The position numbers were made by a program, and so were the translations under genes. Below, piece by piece: positions 29,786 to 41,855 of a stretch of DNA of 45,000 bases. How positions within the stretch are numbered: the stretch's first letter is position 1; the number at the start of each line of letters is the position of its first letter. Source of the stretch: Prorocentrum cordatum (lineage: Eukaryota > Sar > Dinophyceae > Prorocentrales > Prorocentraceae); assembly GCA_963575745.1 (NCBI GenBank), contig CAUYUJ010016896.1, positions 1 to 45,000 of the forward strand. Direction: 5' to 3'. The notes beneath the pieces are model-generated. The model worked only from the letters and a program-made list of their open reading frames with translations. It searched no databases and was not told the origin of the DNA.

Positions 29786-29969
29786 CCCAGAGATCCAACG
29801 TCTTGAAAAAATCAAGACGGAGGTTTTTCGCAATTTTCAGTCTCGAAAGGCCCTCGCCGGGCCCCGGGGCCGTCAGAAAACGACTCAGGATGAGGAACCG
29901 GTCCTGGGGGGTGGGTCGAGACTTCTGCGGGCCCCGTATCGAAAAAACTCACGACATCGGATCCCTGGG
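29786..29969 (-). mobile_element. ~186-bp inverted-repeat element, copy 3 (opposite orientation)
   Basis: The reverse complement begins CCCAGGGATCCGATGTCGTG and carries GGACCGGTTCCTCATCCTGA, GGGGCCCGGCGAGGGCC and GCGAAAAACCTCCGTCTTGA. It matches copy 2 along its length. At 240 bp from copy 2 in reverse orientation, the pair could fold into a long hairpin. Confidence 0.75.
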
Positions 29970-30229
29970 CCCGACCACCGCGCCCCGCTGCAGCCACTGA
30001 GGAGGGGCCGCGGGGCCGCTCCCGACCGGCCGCAACCAGCCGGCGGGCGCGCCGGTTTTCGGCAGAGTGACCTGGGCGCAGGCTCCTCCCAGTCAAGGGG
30101 GCCCCAAGCGATGGGCGTTAGGCGGCGGGCCCGGCCCAGATCGCAGCACCGAGCCATGGATTCCACCCATCGACCTGCCCGACTCCGCCCCTCCCCGAGT
30201 GCGCGCGGGACTGCAGAGGTTTTCTCGCG

Positions 30230-31400
30230 ATGACGCAGGCTGACATGGCCGCCCTGGTCAAGTTATGCGGTGAATCGAAGGTGGATCAGCTTCTGCGCGG
30301 ACGAGATCAAGAAAGGCCCCATGGCCCCCGCAGACATGGACGCCAGCCGGCTGCAGAAGTTCCTGGAAACCCTCAGGAAAGACGGGAGGCCTTCACCAGA
30401 CGGCCCCAACAACTTTTGGGCAGCAACGGCAAGGCAACAGATGCTGGCGCACATGGTCAAATGAGTCGAGATCAAGAATCCACGGGCAGCCGTCGAGTGG
30501 GGCGAGCTCGATCCCGGTGCAGCCCACGGCTTCGAAACGCTCCCATCGCTGCTCTCATGCGAAGTCCTTCTCAGCTTCGTCGAGGGCCTCGAGAGGTCGG
30601 ACTTCGCAGGCTACCCGCGCACGGAGGAAGGCTACCTCCAACGCGGAACGCCACCCCACACCTTGCGCACCAAGATTGAAACCGCTGTCCCAGCCATGCG
30701 GCCCGCCTGCAGGCCGGAGGACACTCCACGGCAGGGCCCACCTGCGACCGCCGCCGCTGCCCCGACCTCATCGCGCGGGAAACCGCCCAGCTGAGCGCAG
30801 CTGGACCCTGCGCCAGCACAAACTATCGCGAAGGGCGCGGTGCCGTTCCTGCTGAAGATTTACAAGGGGACCCAGCGAGAGCGGGGGCAATGGACGCTAC
30901 GGAGACACCCGGCCAGCCCGGGGGCCGCCCATGGCCCCCAGCCGCGGCAGCCTCGATCATGGAGCGAAGGGCCAGCGCCAGGCGCGAAATCTACAGGCGC
31001 ATGGACAGCATGTGGGGCCCGGCCTGGCCCGACGACCACGCTGACCGAGCCTGGTTCGACCTGGATGACAGGTTGTACCGCCAGCCACGGTCCCGCCTTG
31101 CGTTTAAGCGCATGCGCGTCAAAGGAGGCCTAGAGAGCTGGGGTGCCGTCGTCAGGCGTCTCCAGATCGAGGCTGGCTCTTACTTTTGCCAAGGTTGGAA
31201 GCGCGCGTGCGACGAGCGTGACGACGGGGGTATTGGCAAAGGACGATACAACCCGTTTGCCAGCGCGGGATCCTGCCGAAAGTTCACGGCCGATCTGGGG
31301 CACTGGAACTTCGACATCAAGAGATACTGCTGGTGGGAGGGTATCCGCGTGGACTTGGGCCAGGTCCGCCGCAACCCAGCAGGCCGAGAACGCGCGCCGG
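30230..31400 (+). other. Coding-like segments, unassigned
   Basis: Three frames carry the best plus-strand pieces. 30230-30290 reads DMAALVKLCGESKVDQLLR. 30282-30720 reads MAPADMDASRLQKFLETLRK and NNFWAATARQQMLAHMVK, then TGA at 30462-30464, then FETLPSLLSCEVLLSFVEGL. 30958-31385 reads RREIYRRMDSMWGPAWPDDH, WFDLDDRLYRQPRSRLAFKR, GRYNPFASAGSCRKFTADLG and HWNFDIKRYCWWEGIRVDLG. A frameshift near 30280 and the TGA suggest decay. Family not recognised. Confidence 0.3.
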
Positions 31401-32232
31401 CTGGAGACGCGGGGGCGCGAGGCCGCCGAGCCAGGCAAAAGGCGCGAGAAAGGCGGCACGCCCGGCAGGCGCCGCCTCGACACTGCCTGGGACGGCGCCC
31501 CCGGCGCCCGCCCTCGGCGCCAAACACCTGCACCACCGCGGCCACCGCCACCCGGCTGCACTTGGCATCTCTACGGCGGCGCGCCGCCCGCGGGCACCGC
31601 GCCGCTCCACTCATGGCCTGCCTCCCTCCGCTCCCCCGCCCCCGCCATGGCGTCGCGCTTCCCACGGGGGCGTGCGACGCCGCCCTTCACTGCCCCTTGG
31701 CCCCTGCACCACTTCGGGACCAGCTTCCCGCGCTGCGCCCCGCTGTGGCGACTAGGGGGCCCCCCGAAGGCCAAGTACCACTGTCTCAAGCGGCCCTCCT
31801 GCGATCCTGGCCCCAGGGGGCCCCTTCAGGGCCCGTTTAGGGTACAAAAGTGCACCTTCCTCCACATCCCCCACTACAAGCCAGTCGGAAGATGTAGGGT
31901 AAAAACCATGAAATATGGAAGGCGGACAAAGTAGATTGAGTTCAGGCCCTCCCAAAGAACATGGGGAAACCGAAAGGTACCGATACCGCTACTCCCCGAA
32001 CCTCTCCTTGGGTGCGTTCTGACCAGAATTTCGAGGCGAATCCAACGGTTGCGACGAGGGCCTCCCAGGAGGCCCAAAAAGGGGAAAACGAGGGGAGGGT
32101 AGAGATATGGGTATATGGGTCCTCTGAGAATGAATTATCCCAGGGCGACCCTACCTAGGAGTAGGAGCCCCGAGGAGAGCAGTATTAGTAGTAACGGTAA
32201 ACGCCGTCCTCCTCCTTCTCCACATCGTCGCA
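31400..32232. other. No gene recognised
   Basis: Pro/Arg/Ala-rich frames on both strands with no conserved motif. Composition becomes less GC-rich after ~31840. Confidence 0.4.
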
Positions 32233-32858
<626 letters not shown>

Positions 32859-32859
<1 letters not shown>

Positions 32860-33732
32860 CAGCTTCATACCTACATCTACATCTAGACCTACATCCACAT
32901 CTACACCTATAGCTACATCTACATGTACACATGCATCTACATCTACATCTACAAGCTAAGCTAGGCTAGGCTAAGCTAAGCCAAACAAAGCTAAGCTAAG
33001 CTAAGCTAGGCTCGGCTAAGCTAAGCTAAGCTGAGCTAAGCTAAGCTAAGCTAGGCTGAGATTAGATGAGATGAGCAACGCTAAGCTAAGGGGACGTAGC
33101 TGGGGGAACCGCGGGGCGGATACTGGGGGAACCGCCTGGGGCGCTTTCCACTGCCCGGCCCCTTTTAAGCCCAGAGAGTAAGAACCCTTCTAGGCAGAGC
33201 CTAGGTAGGGAACTACACTCACAACTACATCTACATCTACACCTAAGTCTACACCTACATGTACATATACAACATATACATCTACATCTACACCTACATC
33301 CACATCTACACCTACGCCTACGCTATGCTATGCTATGCTATGCTGCGCTATGCTATGCTATGCTATGCTATGCTATGTTATGCTATGTTGCGCTACGCTA
33401 TGCTATGATATGATATGATATGCTATGCTGCGCTGTGCTATGCTATGCTATGCCATGATGCGATATGATATGCTATGATATGCTATGATATGCTGCGCTA
33501 TGGTATGATGCGCTATGCTATGCGATGCTATGACATGATATGATATGATATGCGATGTTACGCTATACTATGCTATGCTAATGCTGCGCTGCACTGCGCC
33601 AAGCTGAGCTAAGCTAAGCTAAGCTCGGCTAGGCTAAGCTAAGCTGAGCTGAGCTAAGCTAAGCTAAGCTAGGCTAAGCTAAGCTAAGCTAAGCTAGGCT
33701 AAGCTAAGATGAGATAAGCAACGCTAAGCTAA
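32859..33732. repeat. Composite satellite: CTACAT hexamers, GCTAA and CTATG pentamers, duplicated 120-bp block
   Basis: In order: CTACATCTACA runs (32865-32955), GCTAA/GCTAG pentamers (32955-33085), a unique block at ~33090-33210, CTACAT runs again (33220-33315), CTATG pentamers (33315-33580), and GCTAA pentamers (33598-33728). The unique block (AACTGGGGGAACCGCGGGGC-like, then AAGAACCCTTCTAGGCAGAG) recurs at ~33733-33852, about 642 bp later. Confidence 0.9.
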
Positions 33733-34614
33733 GGGGACGCAACTGGGGGAACCGCGGGGCGGATGCCGGGGGAACCGCCCAGGGCGAGGACCACTGCCCG
33801 GCCCTTTCAGCTTACCGAGTAAGAACCCTTCTAGGCAGAGCCTAGGTAGGGGGAAAAACAGCAAAAGCATATCGACCTTTGAAGTAGGAAGGCGCATGTA
33901 GATTGGGATCTGGGATTCCAAAAGACATGTGCATACTTTCGGCCACAGGCGTGCACCGCCCACGCAGCAGCCGGCGATGGTGGCAGCCGCGACGGCGCGA
34001 CGGCGAGGCGCCCTACCCAGGCATCCGGCCGAGGTTTTCCAGGAGGGGTCCCCCAGGGGCTTCGCACCCCCTGTTTTGACGAGGCTCCGAGGCCGCTGGG
34101 GGGGCTCTCTGGAAAACCCCCTCCCCAAAACCCCCCCTTCTGGAACCCTCCGGCCGGAGGGACGGACCACTTCCCCGGGGCCGCTTCTTCGTGCTGAGTC
34201 GTTTTCGCTGCTGCTCCCAAGGCTCGGCAAGGGGGCCTCCGGAGGCCGAACACACGGCCCGACATCCCGCCGCTCCAGCTTTCGGGGGTTGCTGCAGGTG
34301 CCCCTGGCCCCTGGCCCGAGGTGTCCCCAGCTTCTCGCTCCGTTTCGGAGCCCCTGGGGCTCCCTGGGCCTCGCGAGGGGCTTCTCTGGAGGCCGTGGGG
34401 CCTCCGTGGAAATTCTGGGGGCACCCTGGGCCAGGGGCACCTCGAGCAGCACCCGAAACCTTGGTTCGGGGCGTCGGATCTTTGCGCATAGCCGGCCCGA
34501 GGCGGCGCCTGCCGATCATCTCCCGGCACATGACCTTGCAGTCGTCGAAGAAGGACACCTCCCGCGACTTGGGGGGCCGCTCCTCGACGGGCACGGACTC
34601 CCACGCCTCGGGTT
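33733..34614. other. No gene recognised; second unique block and decayed element sequence
   Basis: 33733-33852 is the second copy of the 120-bp satellite-linked block. 34030-34260 resembles a degraded ~186-bp element (CCCCGGGGCCGCTTCTTCG, GCTGAGTCGTTTTCGCTG, CTCGGCAAGGGGGCCTCC). The long frames here carry no recognisable domain. Confidence 0.45.
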
Positions 34615-35735
34615 GGCGACGACGACGACGACGGCGGCGACGACGACGTTGCCGACAACGGCGACGACGAAGTTGACGACGACGGCGACGACGACGACGA
34701 CGAAGTTGACGGCGACGTGGGCAACGACAGCGACGATGGCGACGACGTCGACGATGACGGCTGCGACGTCGCGACGTCGAGGACGACGACGACACGGCGA
34801 CGATGACGACGGCGACGACAGCGACGACGACGGCGACGAAGTTGGCAACGGCAACGATCGGTGGCAGCGACGACGACGACATCGACGATGGCGAAAGTTG
34901 ACGACAATAGCAAAGACGACTACGATGGCGACGACGACGACATTAGCGACGACGACGACGGCGACCACGCAACGACGATGTCGGCGACGGCTATTAAGAC
35001 GAACGGCGACGAAGTTGACGACGACGACGTCGGCGACGACAACGACGTCGGCGACGACAACGACGTTGGCGACGACGGCGACGACGACGGCGAAGAGCGA
35101 CGACGAAGACGACGACGGCGACAATGACAACGACGAAGACAACGACGACGGCAACTACGACGACGACATTGGCGACGGCAACGATCGTTGAGAACGAAGC
35201 CGACGAGTACAACGACGATGGAGTCGACGACTGCGAAGTTGGCGACGACGACGACGACGACGACGGTGGCGACGATGACGGCGACGACGACAACGTTGGC
35301 GACGACGACGAATGCGACGACGACGACGCTGTTGGCGACGACGACGACCTCGAAGCCGCCGAAAACGGCAACGACGATTGCGAAGGAGACGACGCCGACG
35401 TTGACGAAGACGACGACGAAGTTGGAGACGACGACGTTGACGACGACAACAACTTTGGCGACGACGACGACGACGCCAGCGGCGACGACGACGAAGACGA
35501 CGGCGGCGGCGACGAAGTCGACGACGACGATGTGGGCGACGACAACTTTCATTGGCGACGACTACGGCGAAGAAGACGTCGACGCCGACGGCGGAAAAGT
35601 GAACAACGACGCCGATCACGGTGGGGACGGCGACGATGCTGGTGACGACGACCATACTAGATGATGACGACGTTGTCGGCAACGACGGCGACGACGTCGA
35701 AGTTGACGATGGCGACGAGACGAAGTTGGCGTCGA
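34615..35735. repeat. Degenerate (GAC)n array, ~1.1 kb
   Basis: Built of GACGAC runs punctuated by GGCGAC, AAGTTGGCGAC and AACGAC. All six frames are open for long stretches (poly-Asp, poly-Thr/Ala, poly-Arg, poly-Val, poly-Ser/Pro), the signature of a trinucleotide array and not of a protein. The recurring AAGTTGGCGACGAC variant suggests expansion by larger units. Confidence 0.9.
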
Positions 35736-35744
35736 CGATGCAGG

Positions 35745-36370
35745 TCTTTGAAGGAGTTCGACATGCGCTCGCGACCGACGCGCGCGGGTGGCCCGCGTGG
35801 TTTTATTTGACACGGATCGTGCCCTTCCCGAGCACGCGCGCAAGGGCGTTTGAATGAGTTCGAACTGCGTCGCGAAAGGCCCGTTTGGCAGAATGTCAAG
35901 AACAGGTTGGGAAATCCACGGTTCTCTTGAGAATATGTGTATATCTTTTCGAGGCACTCCATTTTGAAATCCTTGCGAAATCGCAAGTTTTTGAAGGATG
36001 TCGGCATGCGCGCGCGACGACGCGCGCGTGCACTTCGTCCCATTTGCTGCAACGGATTATTGCGACAGCACGGGCGCAAGGGCGTTCGAACGATTTCGAC
36101 ACGCGTGCACGAAAGGCCCAGTTGGAAACATGTTACGCGAATGGTAAAAAAACAGAATGGTCCCCTCAAGAATTCGCAAAAGGCCGAGCGCATGCTTTGA
36201 ACGTTCCCATTACGAAACCATGATTCAATTATATATATATATATGTATACACATATGTATTTAAATATGAGTGACACTCGACTTTGAAAGCCTTACGAAA
36301 CCTGGAATTGTTGAAGGGTTTCGGCATGCGCGCGCGACGACGCGAGCGCGTGCACTTCGTAAGCAACTTC
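35745..36370. repeat. Three diverged tandem units with a GCATGCGCGCGCGACGACG core
   Basis: A block reading TTTGAAGGATGTCGGCATGC, then GCGCGCGACGACGCG and GTGCACTTCGT, occurs at ~35991-36042 and ~36312-36362, with a weaker match at ~35747-35790. Associated text (GGGCGCAAGGGCGTTCGAA, CGAAAGGCCCRTTTGG) recurs within the units. Spacing is ~245-320 bp. A short (AT)n run lies at 36230-36244. Confidence 0.7.
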
Positions 36371-36599
36371 AATACGAAAAGGTAGAATGTTAACCCCAGG
36401 GGGTGGGGGGCAAATCTTTCTTTTCCCACCAATCCTGTGGTGTTGGGTCCTCGTTTGAAAGAGACAGCGCCCCGCGTCACCTCACCTAACCTCCCGCAGC
36501 CCCCTCCCTCCTCCCCCTCCTCCATCCTCCCATCCGCCTCGTCATCGCCATCGGCATCGTCACCATTGTCATCATCATCGCCATCGTCATGATCCACGT
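36371..36599. other. No gene recognised; CCTCC- and CATCGTCAT-rich spacer
   Basis: Low-complexity CCTCC and ATCATCATCGCCATCGTCAT stretches lead into the minisatellite. Confidence 0.5.
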
Positions 36600-38470
36600 C
36601 ATCATGATCACCATGGCACACCCCTCACACGGTCCGTGGCCCCATCGGGAGCTCCACCGAAGGCCCCAGCGTGAGCGTCCGCATGGCACCGCCGCCCCAG
36701 TTTGGCACACCCCGTGGCCCCATAGGGAGCTCCGCCGAAGGCCCCAGCGGAAGCGCCCGCATGGCACCGCCGCCCCACTTCGGCACGCCAATCACACGGC
36801 TCGTGGCCCCATAGGGAGCTCCGCCGAAGGCCTCAACGGGAGCGTCCGCATGGCACCGCCGCCCCACTTCGGCACGCCACTCACACGGCTCGTGGACTCC
36901 ATAGGGAGCTCCACCGAAGGCCCCAGCGGGAGCGTACGCATGGCACCACCGCCCCATTTTGGCACACCCCTCACACGCTCAGTGGACTCAATAGGGAGCT
37001 CCACCGAAGGCCCCAGCGGGAGCGTCCGCATGGCACCGCCGCTCCATTTGGGCACGCCTCTCACCATGTTCGTGGCCGCATAGGGAGCTCCGCCGAAGGC
37101 CCCAGCGGGAGCGTCCGCATGGCCCTGCCGCCTCATTTCGGCACACCCCTCACACGCTTTGTGGCCCCCATAAGGAGCTCCGCCGAAGGCTCCAGCGGGA
37201 GCGTCCGCATGGCACCGCCGCCCCATTTTGGCACACCCATCACACGGCTCGTGGCCCCATAGGGAGCTCAGCCGAAGGCCCCAGCGTGAGCGTCCGCATG
37301 GCACCGCCGCCCCAGTTTGGCACACCCCTCACACGGTCCCAGAGGGAGCTCCACGGAAGGCCCCAGCAGGAGCGCCCGCATGGCACCGCCGCCCCACTTC
37401 GGCACACTCCTCACACGGCCCGTGGCCCCATAGGGAGCTCCGCCGAAGGCCCCAGCGGGAGCGTCCGCATGGCACCGCCGCCATATTTCGGCACGCCACT
37501 CACACGGCTCGTGGCCCCATAGGGAGCTTAGCCGAAGGCCCCAGCGGGAGCGTACGCATGGCACGACCGCCCCATTTTGGCACACCCCTCACACGCTCCG
37601 TGGACTCCATAGGGAGCTCCACCGAAGGCCCCAGCGGGAGCGTCCGCATGGCACCACCGCTCCATTTGGGCACGCCTCTCACCATGTTCGTGGCCGCATA
37701 GGGAGCTCCGCTGAAGGCCCCAACGGGAGCGTCCGCATGGCACCGCCGCCTCATTTCGTCACACCCTTCACACGTTTTGTGGCTCCCATTAGGAGCTCCG
37801 CCGAAGGCTCCGGCGGGAGCGTCCGCATGGCACCGCCGCCTCACTTTGGCACACCCATCACACGGCTCGTGGCCCCATAGGGAGCTCAGCCGAAGGCCCC
37901 AGCGTGAGCGTCCGCATGGCACCGCCGCCTCATTTTGGCACACCCCTCACACGGTCCCAGAGGGAGCTCCACGGAAGGCCCCAGCAGGAGCGCCCGCATG
38001 GCACCGCCGCCCCACTTCGGCACACCCCTCACACGGCCCGTGGCCCCATAGGGAGCTCCACCGAAGGCCCCAGCGGGAGCGTCCGCATGGCACCGCCGCC
38101 TCATTTTGGCTCGCCAATCACACGCTTAGGGAGCTCCGCCGAAGGCCCCAGCGGGAGCGTCACACCCCTCACACGTTTCGTGCCCCATGAGGAGCTCCAC
38201 CAAAGGCGCCAGCGGGAGCGTCCGCATGGCACCGCCGCCACATTTTGGCACACCCCTCACACGGCCCGTGGCCCCATAGGGAGCTCCGCCGAAGGCCCCA
38301 GCAGGAGCATCCGCATGGCACCGCCACCTGATTTTGGCACACCCCTCACACGGCTCGTGGCCCCGTAGGGAGCTCCGCCGAAGGCCGCAGCGGGAGCGTC
38401 CGCATGGCACCGCTGCACCATTTCGGCGCACCGCTCACACGGCTCGTGGCCCCAGAGGGAGCTCCACCGA
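36600..38470. repeat. ~90-bp minisatellite, ~22 units, in a 618-bp higher-order repeat
   Basis: Each unit contains CATAGGGAGCTCCGCCGAAG, GCCCCAGCGGGAGCGTCCGC, ATGGCACCGCCGCCCCA and TTTGGCACACCCCTCACACG. Most units are ~90 bp (a few ~70-80). Unit-specific variants recur at a 618-bp offset: ACCATGTTCGTGGCCGCAT at ~37070 and ~37688; TGAGCGTCCGC units at ~37287 and ~37905; AGCGTACGCATGGC at 36926 and ~37544. Frames of 100-180 codons are open because 90 is a multiple of three. Phase changes between units argue against coding. Confidence 0.95.
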
Positions 38471-38567
38471 AGGGCCCCGCAGGAGAGTCCGTGGCACGGG
38501 CCGCGCACGGGGCTCGGGCGAAACCAAGAAGACTCCCCGCTCGCCCGCGTCAGCTTTTCTCCCTCCC

Positions 38568-38880
38568 ATGCACGCCGCAGTCCTTCTTGCTGCCCCCCTC
38601 CTTCGTCTCGTCTCCCTCGCGGCACTCGCAGCAGCATGTGGTTGGGTGCTTCGCTGGGCTGATTTTATCTGTTTCTTTAAATTGAGACACAAAAAGATTT
38701 GTGCAACATATCAGAGCGTGAATTACCTACCCCGCTTTGGCTTCCAGGCAAAACCAAGCCGTACCACGCGCCTCCTCGTCAAGCGGCCTGACCAGTACAG
38801 GCCGCAATTTGGCATCGTTTGGTATCTCTTGGAAGCGAGGGTGGTCAAAAGCGAGGTAGGTTTGTTTTCCCCCGAATATA
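38568..38880 (+). other. Possible first exon with a signal-peptide-like start
   Basis: The ATG at 38568 begins MHAAVLLAAPLLRLVSLAAL and continues AAACGWVL, a hydrophobic stretch like a secretory signal. The frame then reads FFKLRHKKICATYQSVNYLP and stays open into a GC-rich repeat at 38911. No domain follows, and the frame also extends upstream through the minisatellite. Weak evidence. Confidence 0.2.
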
Positions 38881-38910
38881 ATGGTGTCACCTGGGCGATG
38901 ACGGGGCGAC

Positions 38911-39085
38911 AATGGCGACCACAGCGCCGCCAGACCGGCACCGAGGCCCAGACGACGGGAGGCGACGAGGCACCGACGGGGCAGCGACGGCGGCCGCGGA
39001 GCCGCAGGACCGGCACCCAGACGGCCGGCGACGAGGCGGCCACGGGGACGCGACGGCGGCCACGGAACTGCCAGACCCGCACCCA
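38911..39085. repeat. Imperfect GC-rich minisatellite, ~66-75-bp units
   Basis: GACGGCGGCC, then AGACCGGCACC and GGCGACGAGGC, recur about 2.5 times. Translated forward it gives an Arg/Thr/Gly repeat. Confidence 0.55.
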
Positions 39086-39319
39086 GGCTCGGGTCCCTTG
39101 ACGACGAAGTAAGAGAGAGCGCGTTTCGTGGACGCTCGCTCAAGCGAGCAAATCCCTGGGCACGTCGGGGCGGGGGGGGGCCCCAAAACACTCGAAGCGC
39201 CCCGCAAACCGCCCCCCCCCCCCCCCCAAACCGCCCTGGACCCCGTCCTTTCGAGCCGCCCCCACTTCCCTTCCTAAGGGGGGTGGGGTCCAACCAGGGG
39301 GGTCGAACCGGCCACCACC
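39086..39319. other. No gene recognised; long C-run
   Basis: Contains G8 (39172-39179) and C16 (39211-39226) homopolymer runs and G/C-rich spacer. Confidence 0.5.
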
Positions 39320-39690
39320 CCCTAATAGAGTCCGACTAGTGTCCGATCAATCTCTGGTAGAATCCGACTGTAGCTGGATCCATCTATGTCGGGCTCAATG
39401 CAGATCCAAAATAATCATACTTTAGTTGAATCCAGCTCTAACTGGATTCTTCTAAGGCTCGGTCTGGCTGTAATAAGAACCTAATATAGATGTACCCAAT
39501 GTTGTTATCATCTTAGCAGGGCCCGATCCAGCTCTGATTAAATCCTAGACAGGCCCGGCCCAAATCCAATAGATTCCTACTATCGCTACATCGAGCTCTA
39601 GGTAACTGAATTCTACTACGGCCCGATCCAACTCTAACAGAATGTGCCCAGGGCTGGATCTAGCCTTAATGGCATCCTACTAAGGCTGGG
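39320..39690. repeat. AT-richer degenerate array of ~30-bp units (GATCCAGCTCTAAT-like)
   Basis: Units like GGCCCGATCCAGCTCTGATT, AAATCCTA, TTGAATCCAGCTCTAACTGG and ATTCTTCTAAGGCTCGG recur with heavy divergence. The stretch is clearly less GC-rich than its neighbours. No coding frame was seen. Confidence 0.65.
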
Positions 39691-40044
39691 TCGTCGTCGC
39701 TGTCGTCGTCGTCGTCGCTGCCCGACGGCGTTGGCGCTGGCGCCGGCGCTCGCTGTCGTCAGTTGACACGCGTGGGAGGAGGGAGGAGAGACGAGGGAGG
39801 AGAGAGGAAGGAGGAGGGGGGAGGGAGGCCCGGTCAGAAAACCTCCCCCGTGCAATTCGTGCAATTCAGGGGGGGGGGGGGGCCCAGCCCCAGGTTCGGG
39901 TGCCCCCTCTGAAATTCAAGCGGGGGGGGCCCAGCTCGACGCCCCCAGTCCGACCGTCCACAGAAACGCGCTCTTTCCGAAGTGAGATCCCCTAGCCTCA
40001 GTGCAAGCACTGTTTTGGGAAACGACTTCGTTGACAGAAACTTT

Positions 40045-40170
40045 CGGAGGTCCGAACGGATTTCATGGATCGGCGCTGGGCTCCTGTCCCTGGCACGCTT
40101 TCGGCGCCAGTGGCGGCGCCAGACGCGCCGCCAGGGGGGTCCAGCGCCGATCCAAGAAATCTGCGCGGAG
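40045..40170. mobile_element. Foldback element copy, family with GATTTC.TGGATCGGCGCTGG arms
   Basis: The left arm GATTTCATGGATCGGCGCTG (40059-40079) pairs with the right arm 40141-40161, whose complement is GATTTCTTGGATCGGCGCTG, one mismatch in 21. The centre again holds GGCGCCAGTGGCGGCGCCAG. It is the same family as 1451-1564. Confidence 0.75.
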
Positions 40171-40840
40171 CTCTTTAAATTGCCGCTCAATCCTCCGAAT
40201 CACGGGGAATCGCGACCACAGCCACGGACTCAATCTTTCTGATGAATTTTCAAACTGGATCGATCTGTGATGCACCCGGAGAGAAGACGCCGTGTGCGAA
40301 CGAAGCTTGCAACGCGTGGATCTCAGGGCCGGCGGTGGCGGCGCGGCGGCGGCGTTGGCGGCGTTGCGCGCAGGCGGCGGTCAGGGCTGAGGGGCAACGA
40401 TGCGGGGGGACCAGCTCAGGGGGGAAGCATCGACTTGGAACCGGCGATGCATCGCCGATAGATCGACGATGCGCCCCCGACTGCGCATCCGCACGCTCCT
40501 GGGCGGGATGCGCTGATGATCGGGCCTCTATCGGCGACGACTGGGCGATCGGGGGTCGATGCGTGCCCCCCTGAGCTTATCCCTTTGTCCCTGAAGGGCG
40601 GAGCAGGCTGGCCGCTGCGGTCGGCAAGCGCAAGCGCGCGCGCGCGGCGGCGGCGGCGGCCGCGGCGGCAGCTGGCGCGTCGCGCCGGTGCGTCGCGCGT
40701 CGGCGGTGGCGCTGCGCGCAGACACGGCATCGAGGCGGGCGCACCCTCCTGGCTGCCCGCTCCGGCCTCCACACTGCCTCTTGCCGCTCCCGCCTCCGTC
40801 CTCTTGGGTCCTGCCTCCTGCTTCCTCCTTCCCTTCTCCA
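40171..40840. other. No gene recognised; short GATGCATCGCC unit
   Basis: GGCGATGCATCGCCGAT at 40442-40458 is an isolated relative of the 12-bp core unit of the 20470-20715 element. The surrounding frames are Arg/Ala-rich shadows. Confidence 0.45.
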
Positions 40841-41750
40841 CCACCTCCTCCCCCCTTCCCCCACCTCCTCCTCCTCCTCCCTCCTCTCCTCCTCGTCCTC
40901 CTCCTGGAAGGTCCTGCTCCTGCTCCTCCTCCTCCTGCCCCTCCTCATCCTGCTGTTGCTCTCATCCTTCCCCATGTCGTCAGAAAGACCCGAGCCTTTG
41001 CCATGTTGTCGAGCGTTATCGCGAGCTGTTCCGCGCTGATCGGCATGGCGCCTCGGGAAGTCAGTCCGGCTTGCACATCTCACTCGCTCCTTCGTCAACT
41101 GTTTCTCCTCCCCCATCTATCACTAGCGCCTGCTCGTGCCCTCTCCTCATTGCCCCTGGTCCTCTTCCCCTTCCTTCTCGTCTTCCTTCCTCTGTCTCCC
41201 GCCTTCTTCCTCCTCCATCTCACGACCATCCACCCCCTGCTGCTAGCCCGTTGTTATCTTCCTCCAATTCGAGTTGCCCAGGCTCGAGGCTAGAGGCCGC
41301 AACGTCTGCGACAAGAAACCACAGCATTATGCGACGCAGCCTGGTAGGAAAACAAATGAAGTACGATACCCGAACGACAATAGCAGCGGCTGCAAGGAGA
41401 TACTATGGCATCACAATGTGCTGGTAACCGTTAGAAAGCGACATCCTGTTCCTCTGTCTCCTCCTCCTTCCTCGTCCTCCACCCCAGCATCCCCTTCATT
41501 CCCCTCCCTCCTCCTGCTCCTCCTCCCATTGTCCGTCCCCCATCCTCTCCCTCCTCCCCCTCTTCCTCGTCCTCCTCTCCCTCCTCCACCTCGCCTAGTC
41601 CCGATCTCCCTCGTCCATCCTCTAACCTGTTCCCTCTTCCTCCTGGTCGTCCTCCTTCCTCCTCGTCTCTCCTCCTCCTCCTCCTCCTCATCCACCTCTC
41701 TTCTCCCATCTTCTGCTCGTCCTCCCTCTTTCCTCGTGGCCGTCCCTCTC
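40840..41750. repeat. CT-rich low-complexity tracts
   Basis: CTCCT/CCTCC-rich stretches at ~40840-40960, ~41100-41260 and ~41445-41740, separated by ordinary sequence. They generate the long Leu/Pro/Ser and Glu/Arg/Gly frames. No gene was recognised. Confidence 0.7.
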
Positions 41751-41855
41751 TCAACTCTTGCTCCATCTGAGCGCCCTGGTTCTAACATCGGGGGCCCTAG
41801 ACGGGTCAGCAAGAGACGATTGACAACGGACAAAGCTTGGCGTCCCCATCGATCC

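Noticed and set aside
34615-35735. Long Asp-, Thr-, Val- or Arg-rich proteins
   Set aside because: All six frames are open through a GAC trinucleotide array, which is expected from the repeat alone.
36600-38470. A 30-residue repeat protein encoded by the 90-bp minisatellite
   Set aside because: Units of 70-80 bp shift the frame, and stops (TAG in GCCCCATAGGG) interrupt one forward frame. No unit-wide conservation of one frame over others was seen.
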